Shown here one piece after another: positions 15,271 through 22,406 of a DNA stretch of 22,406 nt. Below the pieces are notes generated by a model. The model ran no database searches and had not been told where the DNA came from. It saw only the letters and a program-made list of their open reading frames with translations. Origin of the DNA: an uncultured Nitrosomonadales bacterium (GTDB lineage: Bacteria; Pseudomonadota; Gammaproteobacteria; Burkholderiales; Gallionellaceae). Made by a program: the position numbers and the translations under genes. Location: the NCBI GenBank assembly GCA_903934275.1, contig CAIZNF010000408.1, forward strand, positions 1 through 22,406. Reading direction: 5' to 3'. Position 1 is the first letter of the stretch; the number at the start of each line of letters is the position of its first letter.

Positions 15271-17573
15271 GGATAGGCTGCGCCCTTCAGCAAACCATCC
15301 AGCAGCCCCTCAGCCTCTTTTTCCACAGCCAGAATATCGGCGCGTATTTCTTCCAGCGTGCGCAGCGGCTGCGGTTTGTAGAAGTGGCGGGTGAAGCTGA
15401 TTTCATAACCGATCTTGGTCTTGCTTGCGTCCACCCAGGCATCAGCGGTGTAGGGCAGCACCTCGCGGCGAATGAAGGCTTCGATGCCGCCCTGTTCCAG
15501 CAACGGCACTTGTTCGGTGTCGCGCAGATCAGAGTCGGGCTCATATTCGACGAGAGTTTTCTTGGCTTGCAAGAGGGTCTCGTAAAGACCATGCAGCGGA
15601 TCAGCTTTCAGTTTGCCGGGTTTGTGTACCTTGGCGATGACCGGCGGCGCGGTCTCGACGCGCCAACTCACGGCCTTCAATATCTGTTTCAGGTCGGCAG
15701 CGGGGAGTTTAATGCTTGCTTTCTTAAGCGTGGCGTTTACATGGTCGCGAAAGATGTTGTGATCCTCGAAGAGTTCTCCGCCCAGCTCATCACGTAACTT
15801 TGTGGCAACTTCAACAAGGCGTGCATCGCGTTCCCAGGACTTTGCATCGAGCAGCTTCTTTTTCCTTTTCTCGGGCAAGCCCTTCTTTGTGCTACCGCCT
15901 TCATCTTCATCGCTATCATCTTCATCAACGCCCCAGTCGGCGAGGCGCTTCTCCAGGGCATCTGAGACCTTGGCGAAATGGGTGAAGAGGCCATCGCCGA
16001 ATTCATCGTAAAGCACAGTGCGCAGGTCTTCGTCGCCGGAGGCGAAGCGCAGCGTCTCGATGGCCTTGAGAGAAAGCTGGCTGTGCAGGCGCAGCGGGCG
16101 TTCTACAGTTACCTTCCAGTAACCGAAGGCGGCGTTTGGAAATATCTTCGACTCGGGCGTTTCCTTGAAATCGAGGAAAGTGTTGCCGATGCGCTCGATG
16201 TCGTCGGGCGCTAGTTCGCAGTTTTTCTTTCCAAGGTTCTTGCGCAGTGGTTTGAACCACTGGCTGGCGTCGATGAGCTGCACCCGGCCCTTGCGGTGTG
16301 CGGGCTTTCTGTTCGTCAGTACCCAGACGTAAGTGGCGATGCCGGTGTTGTAGAAGAGGTTGAGCGGCAGCGCGACGATGGCTTCAAGCCAGTCGTTCTC
16401 GATGAGCCAGCGGCGAATATTGCTCTCTCCTTGGCCTGCGTCTCCGGTGAACAACGAGCTGCCGTTATGTACCTCGGCGATGCGGCTGCCCAGCACCGAG
16501 CGGTGGTTCATCTTCGACGCCATGTTGGCGAGGAACAGCATCTGCCCATCGCTGGAGCGGGTGACGAGCGAGAGTTCCTCGCCCTCATGCATCACCTTGA
16601 AACGCGGGTCGCGCATGCCATCCTTGCCGCCCATCGCTTCGAGGTCTTTCTTCCAGCCCTTGCCGTAGGGCGGGTTGGCAATCATGAAATCGAACTCTTG
16701 CGCCGGGAAAGCGTCATGCGACAGCGTTGACCATTCCGCGCCGCCGACGATATGGTCGGCGCTCTCGCCCTCGCCTTTGATCAGCATGTCCGCCTTGCAG
16801 ACGGCGTAGGTCTCGGGGTTAATCTCCTGACCATAAAGCAGAGTAGTGATCTGCTGGTTGCGCTTCGCGGCAATCGCCATGAGCGTTTCTTCCGCCACGG
16901 TGAGCATACCGCCGGTGCCGCAGGCGCAGTCATAGAGCAGGTAGGTGCCGGATTTAAGCGCAGCCTCAATCGGCAGAAACACGAGATTCGCCATCAACCG
17001 CACAGCGTCGCGCGGCGTCCAGTGCTCGCCCGCCTCCTCGTTGTTTTCCTCGTTGAACTTGCGCACCAGCTCCTCGAAGACCGTGCCCATCGCGTGGTTG
17101 TCGATGCCCGCAGGCGACAGGTCAATTTCGGAATCAAGGAACTTGTTGATCAGCGTGCCGAGCGAATCGGCCTTGGAGAGTGTGGTGAGCTGGTTGCGAA
17201 ACTTGAAATTCTCCAGTATGTCCTGGACGTTGGGCGAGAAGCCATTGAGATAGTCCTCGAAATCTGCGAGCAGTTGTTGCTGACTGCCACGCGACTTCAG
17301 ATCGCGCAGGGTGAAACGTGAAGTGTTGTAGAAGGATTGCCCCGCAGCGGCGGCAAGTGCTGCACGCTGCTCTGTGATGCGCGCCTCGTCGAGCATTTTC
17401 TTGGTGTCGAGCACTGACTGCTTGGTTGGTTCGAGCACCGCATCCATGCGCCGAATAACAAACATAGGTAGGATTACATCGGGGTACTTACCCCGTTTGA
17501 ACAAATCACGAAGCACATCGTCGGCAATACCCCAAATAAAAGAGACAATTTTGTTGTGCGTTGCTTGATCCAT
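15267..17573 (-). CDS. hsdM: Type I restriction-modification methyltransferase (M) subunit
   Basis: N6-adenine methyltransferase that, with HsdS, methylates the recognition site and protects self DNA. The N-terminal HsdM domain is at about 5-145. The FEELVRKFNEENNEEAGEHWTPRDAVRLMANLV block is at 166-198. S-adenosylmethionine motif I, DCACGTGG, is at 215-222, and catalytic motif IV, NPPY, is at 300-303. At 768 residues it is longer than classical HsdM (about 530). The extra part includes an acidic then Lys-rich linker near 545-575 (DDSDEDEGG, KRKKK) and a helical C-terminal region. ATG at 17573 has no strong ribosome-binding site. It is the first gene of the tightly packed run, with a possible promoter just upstream. 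Confidence 0.95.
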   Translation of the reverse strand: MDQATHNKIVSFIWGIADDVLRDLFKRGKYPDVILPMFVIRRMDAVLEPTKQSVLDTKKMLDEARITEQRAALAAAAGQSFYNTSRFTLRDLKSRGSQQQLLADFEDYLNGFSPNVQDILENFKFRNQLTTLSKADSLGTLINKFLDSEIDLSPAGIDNHAMGTVFEELVRKFNEENNEEAGEHWTPRDAVRLMANLVFLPIEAALKSGTYLLYDCACGTGGMLTVAEETLMAIAAKRNQQITTLLYGQEINPETYAVCKADMLIKGEGESADHIVGGAEWSTLSHDAFPAQEFDFMIANPPYGKGWKKDLEAMGGKDGMRDPRFKVMHEGEELSLVTRSSDGQMLFLANMASKMNHRSVLGSRIAEVHNGSSLFTGDAGQGESNIRRWLIENDWLEAIVALPLNLFYNTGIATYVWVLTNRKPAHRKGRVQLIDASQWFKPLRKNLGKKNCELAPDDIERIGNTFLDFKETPESKIFPNAAFGYWKVTVERPLRLHSQLSLKAIETLRFASGDEDLRTVLYDEFGDGLFTHFAKVSDALEKRLADWGVDEDDSDEDEGGSTKKGLPEKRKKKLLDAKSWERDARLVEVATKLRDELGGELFEDHNIFRDHVNATLKKASIKLPAADLKQILKAVSWRVETAPPVIAKVHKPGKLKADPLHGLYETLLQAKKTLVEYEPDSDLRDTEQVPLLEQGGIEAFIRREVLPYTADAWVDASKTKIGYEISFTRHFYKPQPLRTLEEIRADILAVEKEAEGLLDGLLKGAAYP

Positions 17574-17605
17574 ATTTTTTTAATTGCCTTTGTTTGAGCG
17601 GTCTA

Positions 17606-17636
17606 ATTACACGATTATGAATATTTTATTGGTCAA
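17606..17636 (-). promoter_or_regulatory. Possible promoter of the hsdM-hsdR operon
   Basis: In an A+T-rich gap, the minus strand carries TTGACC (17636-17631) and TGTAAT (17611-17606). Both match five of six consensus bases, but the spacer is 19 bases, longer than ideal. It lies 33 bases before the hsdM ATG. Confidence 0.4.
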
Positions 17637-17688
17637 TATTTAAAGATTAGTTCTAATGTGCCACTGAAGTGCAGAGCATAACCGCTGT

Positions 17689-20034
17689 CTATTTCATACA
17701 GCATTTTTTGAATTTTTTCCCACTGCCACAGGAGCACGGATCATTGCGCCCCACTTTTGGCGCAGAGCCAAGAAATCCCGGATGGAGTGCGGGAAGGTCG
17801 CTGCGCCCGAGATCACGGCGAAGCTGATTAAATAATTGCGCGAATTCCCAACCTTTTTCGGCAGGATGGGAGGCAAGGGTTTGCCAGTTGGCATTGTGCC
17901 TCAGTGAGAGGCTCAATAGATCGAAAGCTTCTCTTTTTTCATTGAATTCGATCAGTGATGCGGCAAGGTTGATAATAGTTTCCAGAGACAGCGGGTTGAT
18001 GCCGTGCGCTTTTCTAAAGCTATCCAGCGCGGCCTTGGGGCGGTTGATGTGCCCCAATATATTGCCGAGGCGAAACAATGAAAGCCAGTCACTTGGGTTG
18101 TTGCGAATTTTTTCACGCAACTCAGCATAGGCTGTAGTGAGCGGCTGAGCGGTTCCATCGGAAGCCGTTACCATGTTGGTCGAAATCAATGGCGTGATAT
18201 TTTTCTCTCCCGCTTCGAGGGCAACGCGCAAGCGCAGCATTTCCGCAGTAAGCGCCATGAGCGCCATCGTCTCAAATTCGAATTCCGCCAGCGCGCCGCA
18301 GGACAGGCAGGGGAATTCGTCGGCAACCAGAGGCTTCCCACCGCTGGCATCGATCGTCACGCCCCTTACGTCATAATCGTTGGTCTCGCCACAGGCGGCG
18401 CATCGCAGCGATAGGCGCAAAGTTTCCCGGCCACTGACGAAATCACCCATGTTGAAATTTTCCAAGGCTCTTTGCTGCTGTTTTCGTTGCTGCAAAATGC
18501 GTTCATGCACCTCGTGCAATTCCTCGCCTTCCGCATCCAGCAAGCGACATAGGCGGTAATAGGTTTGGTCGATGAGGGTTTGCTTGCGGCGCAATTCCGG
18601 GCGCAGTCGCTCCATCAGACGCGCATCGGGTGCCGACTGTGCCAGGTCGCAAAAGCGTTCTATGTCAGCGCGGATCAGTTCATCGAAACGGCTAAACGCA
18701 AAATCAGCTACCGCGTTCCCACCTACACCGGCAATGACCGATCCGCCATAGATTTTCTGGGTCGAGTCCAAATCATCCCACTGCGCTATCAGTGCATCCC
18801 TCGCCGGTTCGCCGATGTTTAACAGTGCTTTTTGGGCCGCTTCGCATAAGTAATCACCTTTTGCTTCACCGATGCAGCCAATCAACGGCTGGGTAAATTC
18901 CACCCAACCCAAGTCGCCCATTAAGCGCGCCAGTGTTATGCCGCCGTAGGTATCTTTCACTTCCTCGATCCGACTCGTCATCGCTACAGCAACTTCTTCC
19001 CGCGAAAAACTCCGCAGCCTTTCCGCCAATATGTCGTAATGAATATTGGTGCATACATCCAGCGCAAGCAGCGCCAATATATCCCCGATAGACATCTGCG
19101 CTACATCAATAGTCTTGCGCTCAAATGCTGCGGCTACGCCTGCCAATGCGAGAGCAGCCAGCTCTGCAGGATGTTTCTTGTTACGGAAAATTTCACTGTG
19201 GCGGATTGCCTCCCAAGCCAAGCCCGATTCTGGCGATCTGCCGTGGTGTGTTTCCAGCAGGCGCAATGCGCCTGGCAGCGGCATCTCAGACCGCATGACT
19301 TCGTCCATTTCCGCCAAGGGTGCCTCAGTGTCGAACAGGGAAGCGAGGTCGATGAACTGAGCAATATTGTAACCATCGAGGCGCAAGAAAAACATGTTGG
19401 CGTAGGCATCGTGGCCAAACAGGCAGGTGGCCATAAATTCAACGGCTCTACTCAGTCGGTGCTCACTCTCCGCATATAGTTTATCCAGCAGGCGCGGCAA
19501 TGCCGATGGCATGAGCTGCACCGCTACCTTGAAGGCATCATGCCGGATAAGCGAAGCAAACATCTCATCATCGTCCCAAGCCAAAGGCAGCAATTTTTCC
19601 AGCATGGGGAGTGCTACTCCCGGCGCAAATTTGTCGAGGTTTGACAAAATAACGACTGCTTTTTCAAAAGATAAAGGCCGAACGGATTCCATATACCGCA
19701 GGAAAGTTTCCGCCGCCATCTCGGGCGCAGTGGTCACCAATATCCGCGCGGTTGAACCGGACAGGCTTATTGGCCATACGCTCCAATGCTTGGCAATAGT
19801 GGCGGCGAACATTGAGAAGCGTTGTTCGGGAAGATACAGAAACATCAGGCTGAGTGTTTCGTAGTTACTGGAATCAATCCAGCGTTTAATGGTTACATCA
19901 TGAAACCACAGATTTTCCAGCTCCCTTTTCAACTCTGATCTGGGCGGCAAATCGTGATGAAAGTGGACTGCCCATTCCATCATGATCGGGTCGTCCAGTA
20001 GGGTTGCGGCTCGTGAAATCCAAGTGTGTTGCAT
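17689..20034 (-). CDS. Large TPR/SEC-C domain protein of unknown function, 781 aa
   Basis: Not a recognised family as a whole. Residues 1-500 are helical and repeat-like, perhaps a HEAT-type scaffold, with no catalytic motif seen. A putative zinc ribbon follows (Cys545/Cys548 and Cys576/Cys579). A TPR-like region covers about 640-715 (LFRLGNILGHINRPKAALDSF). A canonical SEC-C zinc motif ends the protein: GRNDPCSCGSGKKFKKCC, 763-779, with Cys767, Cys769, Cys778 and Cys779. The SEC-C tail resembles that of SecA and binds zinc, often in proteins contacting nucleic acid or ribosomes. There is no signal peptide, so it is cytoplasmic. It reads in the same direction as hsdM, 115 bases upstream, and ATG at 20034 has an AAAGG ribosome-binding site. 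A role in defence is possible from position only. Confidence 0.85.
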   Translation of the reverse strand: MQHTWISRAATLLDDPIMMEWAVHFHHDLPPRSELKRELENLWFHDVTIKRWIDSSNYETLSLMFLYLPEQRFSMFAATIAKHWSVWPISLSGSTARILVTTAPEMAAETFLRYMESVRPLSFEKAVVILSNLDKFAPGVALPMLEKLLPLAWDDDEMFASLIRHDAFKVAVQLMPSALPRLLDKLYAESEHRLSRAVEFMATCLFGHDAYANMFFLRLDGYNIAQFIDLASLFDTEAPLAEMDEVMRSEMPLPGALRLLETHHGRSPESGLAWEAIRHSEIFRNKKHPAELAALALAGVAAAFERKTIDVAQMSIGDILALLALDVCTNIHYDILAERLRSFSREEVAVAMTSRIEEVKDTYGGITLARLMGDLGWVEFTQPLIGCIGEAKGDYLCEAAQKALLNIGEPARDALIAQWDDLDSTQKIYGGSVIAGVGGNAVADFAFSRFDELIRADIERFCDLAQSAPDARLMERLRPELRRKQTLIDQTYYRLCRLLDAEGEELHEVHERILQQRKQQQRALENFNMGDFVSGRETLRLSLRCAACGETNDYDVRGVTIDASGGKPLVADEFPCLSCGALAEFEFETMALMALTAEMLRLRVALEAGEKNITPLISTNMVTASDGTAQPLTTAYAELREKIRNNPSDWLSLFRLGNILGHINRPKAALDSFRKAHGINPLSLETIINLAASLIEFNEKREAFDLLSLSLRHNANWQTLASHPAEKGWEFAQLFNQLRRDLGRSDLPALHPGFLGSAPKVGRNDPCSCGSGKKFKKCCMK

Positions 20035-20270
20035 ATAAAAAACCTTTTGAAATTGTGCAGTTGATCCTGATGCGCCGCCTAGGAAATTTTACCTTACAAA
20101 GAATATGTGTTCATGCACTTGCCAGTTTTGTTTTTGAGCCAGTGCGGAGTGGTTAAAATCTACTGGCGACTGAACTCCATTGTGGCCGCACTGCTGATCG
20201 AGAACTTCGCGTCAGAAAACAGAGTTATTGCACATAAATATTCACACTCCATGAAATTGCCTATAATCGG

Positions 20271-20780
20271 TCATGGTTTGGTCGCCACCATGAACCTATC
20301 GGTGCCGACCTCAAAAACAACACTTTCGCGTTTGACGCGAACTCGCAGCTCCCAGTAGCCCTTGAGCGGAAAGCTGATGTAGCCCTGATAGTTTCCCGGT
20401 GATGTTTCCTGAAAAACTGTGGTGAAGTCTTTGCTCGCGTCCGATGCGCGGTAAGTTTCCACCTCCATGATTCCGCTGACCGGCAGGCCCTCGTGATCCA
20501 CTACGCCGATTTCATATTTGGTTGGAGAGCCCATCACGATATGTTTGGGTTTGTTGACAGTAATTTTCCACGCAAGCGCTTTTTGCTCTTGCAGATCGCT
20601 TACCACGGCAGCGTTGGATTTGCGGTCTTTGGTGCTGTAATCCCTATCCACCAATGTCGAGCGGCTGTGCGTGGCAAACCAGATGAATGTGCCGTTCACC
20701 ACCAGCACCAGGATAATCAAGCCTATCATTCCGAGCAACCAAGGGTTGCGCAGGCCTTTTTTGTTATGCTGAGAGATCAT
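20271..20780 (-). CDS. ccoH: FixH/CcoH, cbb3 oxidase assembly and stability protein
   Basis: Inner-membrane protein that associates with cbb3 oxidase during its assembly. At 169 residues it is the usual size. An N-terminal positive segment (MISQHNKKGLRNPW) precedes one transmembrane helix at about 14-36. A periplasmic immunoglobulin-like FixH domain follows, with YSTKDRKSNAA after the membrane and PLKGYWELRVRVKR near the end. It begins 25 bases after ccoG in the same direction. The usual next gene, ccoI, is displaced by the defence island, and 236 bases without a clear gene or terminator follow the stop before the SEC-C gene. Confidence 0.9.
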   Translation of the reverse strand: MISQHNKKGLRNPWLLGMIGLIILVLVVNGTFIWFATHSRSTLVDRDYSTKDRKSNAAVVSDLQEQKALAWKITVNKPKHIVMGSPTKYEIGVVDHEGLPVSGIMEVETYRASDASKDFTTVFQETSPGNYQGYISFPLKGYWELRVRVKRESVVFEVGTDRFMVATKP

Positions 20781-20805
20781 TTTCGTTGCTCACTATTCTG
20801 CGCGA

Positions 20806-22239
20806 TTACGGCTTGGGGCCGTTGAATTTGGTTTTGTATTCTGCGGCGATCAGCGGGTCTTCAACACTCTGCACACGGAATTCAATCGGTGTTACTTCTC
20901 TTTTGATATTGCCGCCGGAAGCCCTGACGAAGATAGTAAATGAGGTGCCGCGCCCGTGATGCGTCAGCAAGGGTTTTTCAGCGCCTAGAATTATTTGATC
21001 CTTCACGCCGCCTTCCGCCGAGACCGTCACAAAGAGATCCTTGTCGGTTTTATTGAGCACCTTGAATTCATATTTATTCTGGATCGAGCCGTCGCTCATG
21101 CTTACAAATAACGGCTGGCGCTCCGAAATCACTTTTAATGTCATCGAACCCAAATGCGTCAAGCCGTAAACTATGCCGCCAAAAGCAAGCAGGATGATGC
21201 CGATGTACACCAAGGTGCGGGGATGTTGATATATTTTTTTGGCCGGTTTGCCTTCCAGCTCGTCCAGTGATGCGTAGCGTATCAACCCGTGCGCTTTGCC
21301 TACCTTGTCCATGATGGAATCGCAGGCATCCAGGCAGAGGCCGCAAGTGATGCAGCCCAATTGCTGCCCATCGCGGATATCCACACCGGTCGGGCATACT
21401 TGCACGCACTGGAAGCAGTCGATGCAATCACCCTGTGCCGCGTTCCCCGCAACCTCCGCTTTACGATGCAGCTTGCCGCGTGGTTCGCCACGATTGAAGT
21501 CATACGTCGGAAGTATGGTTTGAGAATCTGTCATCACCCCCTGAATGCGGGCATAAGGACACATCCACATACAGACCTGCTCGCGCAACAGCCCTGCCGT
21601 AATATATGTACCAACAAAAAGTGTAATCAGCGTTACCCACCCGACCATCGGCAACCGGAAATGCACCAGATCATTCCAATAACTGTACGCGTCCACAAAC
21701 CAGATCGAAAAGCTGATGCCGGTAAAAAGAGAAATCAACATCCAAATGAAATGCTTGATGGATTTTTTCCAAACTTTTGCCGTATTCCAAGGCGCTGCAT
21801 CCAGCTTGCGCCGTGCGTGGGGGTTGCCCTCGATTTTATCTTCCAGCCAGACAAAGCAGTCGGTCCATGCGGTTTGGAAACAGAAATATCCACAGAAAAC
21901 GCGCGATGCCACCGAGGTTACCGCAAACAAAGCCATCGCCAGCAGCAGTAACAGCAGCGACAGCATCCAGATATCCTGCGGCAGCACCGTCAGGTTGTAA
22001 AAGCGAAACTGGCGATGCTCGATGTCGAACAGGATGGCTTGTTGACCGTTCCAGCGCAGATAAGGAACAAAGAAAAACAGCAGGTAGAGCGATTGGGTGT
22101 AATTTTTTATAGTGCGAAAAAAGCCCGGCATGCGCTTGGCATGAATGGTTTTATCGCCAGTATTAACCTGCCAAGTCTCAAACTCTTGGTAAATTCCTGT
22201 GACGATGCCAGTTTCTTTTTGTTCTGCTTCTTTATTCAC
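20806..22239 (-). CDS. ccoG: CcoG (FixG/RdxA), iron-sulfur protein for cbb3 oxidase copper handling
   Basis: Membrane ferredoxin-like protein, reported as a Cu(II) reductase in cbb3 oxidase assembly. 477 residues, about the family length. Two [4Fe-4S] motifs are complete: Cys272/275/278/282 and Cys296/299/302/306. Membrane-embedded cysteine pairs are CGYFC (116-120) and CMWMC (223-227). Hydrophobic helices lie near 49-62, 90-110, 160-182, 200-218 and 340-361, and the C-terminal third is a periplasmic immunoglobulin-like domain. The start is GTG at 22239 with AAGGAT about seven bases upstream. It is probably the first gene of its transcript, because a terminator for an upstream gene lies at 22361-22391. 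Confidence 0.94.
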   Translation of the reverse strand: MNKEAEQKETGIVTGIYQEFETWQVNTGDKTIHAKRMPGFFRTIKNYTQSLYLLFFFVPYLRWNGQQAILFDIEHRQFRFYNLTVLPQDIWMLSLLLLLLAMALFAVTSVASRVFCGYFCFQTAWTDCFVWLEDKIEGNPHARRKLDAAPWNTAKVWKKSIKHFIWMLISLFTGISFSIWFVDAYSYWNDLVHFRLPMVGWVTLITLFVGTYITAGLLREQVCMWMCPYARIQGVMTDSQTILPTYDFNRGEPRGKLHRKAEVAGNAAQGDCIDCFQCVQVCPTGVDIRDGQQLGCITCGLCLDACDSIMDKVGKAHGLIRYASLDELEGKPAKKIYQHPRTLVYIGIILLAFGGIVYGLTHLGSMTLKVISERQPLFVSMSDGSIQNKYEFKVLNKTDKDLFVTVSAEGGVKDQIILGAEKPLLTHHGRGTSFTIFVRASGGNIKREVTPIEFRVQSVEDPLIAAEYKTKFNGPKP

Positions 22240-22360
22240 GCGCTTATCCTTGATCGGCTTAATTTCAATTTTGAATCCGGTTATTCACCAAGTTTTCAAA
22301 CGCCACCAGATGGAAGTTTACCCCAGATGCAAAGCTAATCCGTCGCCATCATTTTTACTA

Positions 22361-22391
22361 AATAAAAAAGGGGGAGACACCACTCTCCCCC
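22361..22391 (-). terminator. Intrinsic terminator upstream of ccoG
   Basis: An eight-base stem pairs GGGGGAGA (22370-22377) with TCTCCCCC (22384-22391) around a six-base loop. On the minus strand it is followed by TTTTTTATT (complement of 22361-22369). It ends a transcript from beyond the window, probably the cbb3 oxidase structural operon (inference). Confidence 0.85.
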
Positions 22392-22406
22392 TCCTTGCTC
22401 GAACAT

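Larger units (their letters stand above)
7608..20034 (-). other. Defence island inserted between ccoI and ccoH (approximate gene limits)
   Basis: Eight genes, all on the minus strand: SEC-C/TPR protein, hsdM, DUF1016 nuclease, 109-residue protein, hsdS, darT, darG, hsdR. They separate ccoGH from ccoIS, which are neighbours in many genomes. No integrase, transposase, tRNA or matching terminal repeats were seen, so the exact borders and the mechanism of entry are unknown. Whether the SEC-C gene belongs to the island or arrived separately cannot be told from this window. Confidence 0.7.

Noticed and set aside
7486..20270. Integrase, transposase, tRNA attachment site or terminal repeats for the island
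   Set aside because: None was found on reading both flanks. The insertion is inferred from gene order only.
22245..22265. FNR-like half-site (ATCAA on the minus strand) upstream of ccoG
   Set aside because: The other half-site matches poorly and the location is too close to the start codon for an activator site.

Overview
The window looks like a betaproteobacterial chromosome segment, moderately GC-rich. The combination of cbb3-oxidase assembly genes, an oxygen-independent HemN, an RpoH sigma factor and dispersed hairpin repeats such as GTAGGAGCTCGATTTATCG is compatible with the Nitrosomonadales/Gallionellaceae. That placement is my inference from memory, not from a search.

Left part (1-7364), housekeeping and respiration. 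A 3'-truncated hemN (minus strand) diverges from a two-gene pair of unrecognised membrane or exported proteins (plus strand). A repeat-filled intergenic stretch separates this pair from the convergent rpoH, which has a clear promoter and a strong intrinsic terminator. Next come a repeat-containing gap, ccoS, and the copper P-type ATPase gene ccoI.

Middle part (7365-20270), an accessory defence island read entirely on the minus strand. In transcription order it carries: a 781-residue TPR/SEC-C protein; hsdM; a DUF1016 (YhcG-type) PD-(D/E)XK nuclease; an unrecognised 109-residue protein; hsdS; darT (DNA ADP-ribosyltransferase toxin); darG (macro-domain antitoxin); hsdR. From hsdM to darT every junction overlaps by 1 to 4 bases. 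darG follows after 13 bases and hsdR after 122 bases. A type I restriction-modification system therefore physically encloses a DarTG toxin-antitoxin pair and two extra genes. Restriction would be the first barrier, and a DNA-modifying abortive toxin a second layer.

Right part (20271-22406). ccoH (fixH) and ccoG (fixG/rdxA) follow, again on the minus strand, with a terminator upstream of ccoG that belongs to a gene outside the window (probably the cbb3 oxidase operon). In many proteobacteria ccoG-ccoH-ccoI-ccoS are contiguous. Here ccoGH and ccoIS are separated by about 12.9 kb, so the island appears to have entered the oxidase-maturation operon between ccoH and ccoI. A cluster of REP-like hairpins lies at the ccoI/hsdR junction.

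The individual protein families are known. The least explained parts are the SEC-C/TPR protein, the 109-residue protein, the pair of near-identical palindromes inside the DUF1016 gene, and the duplicated 11-base repeats before hsdR.
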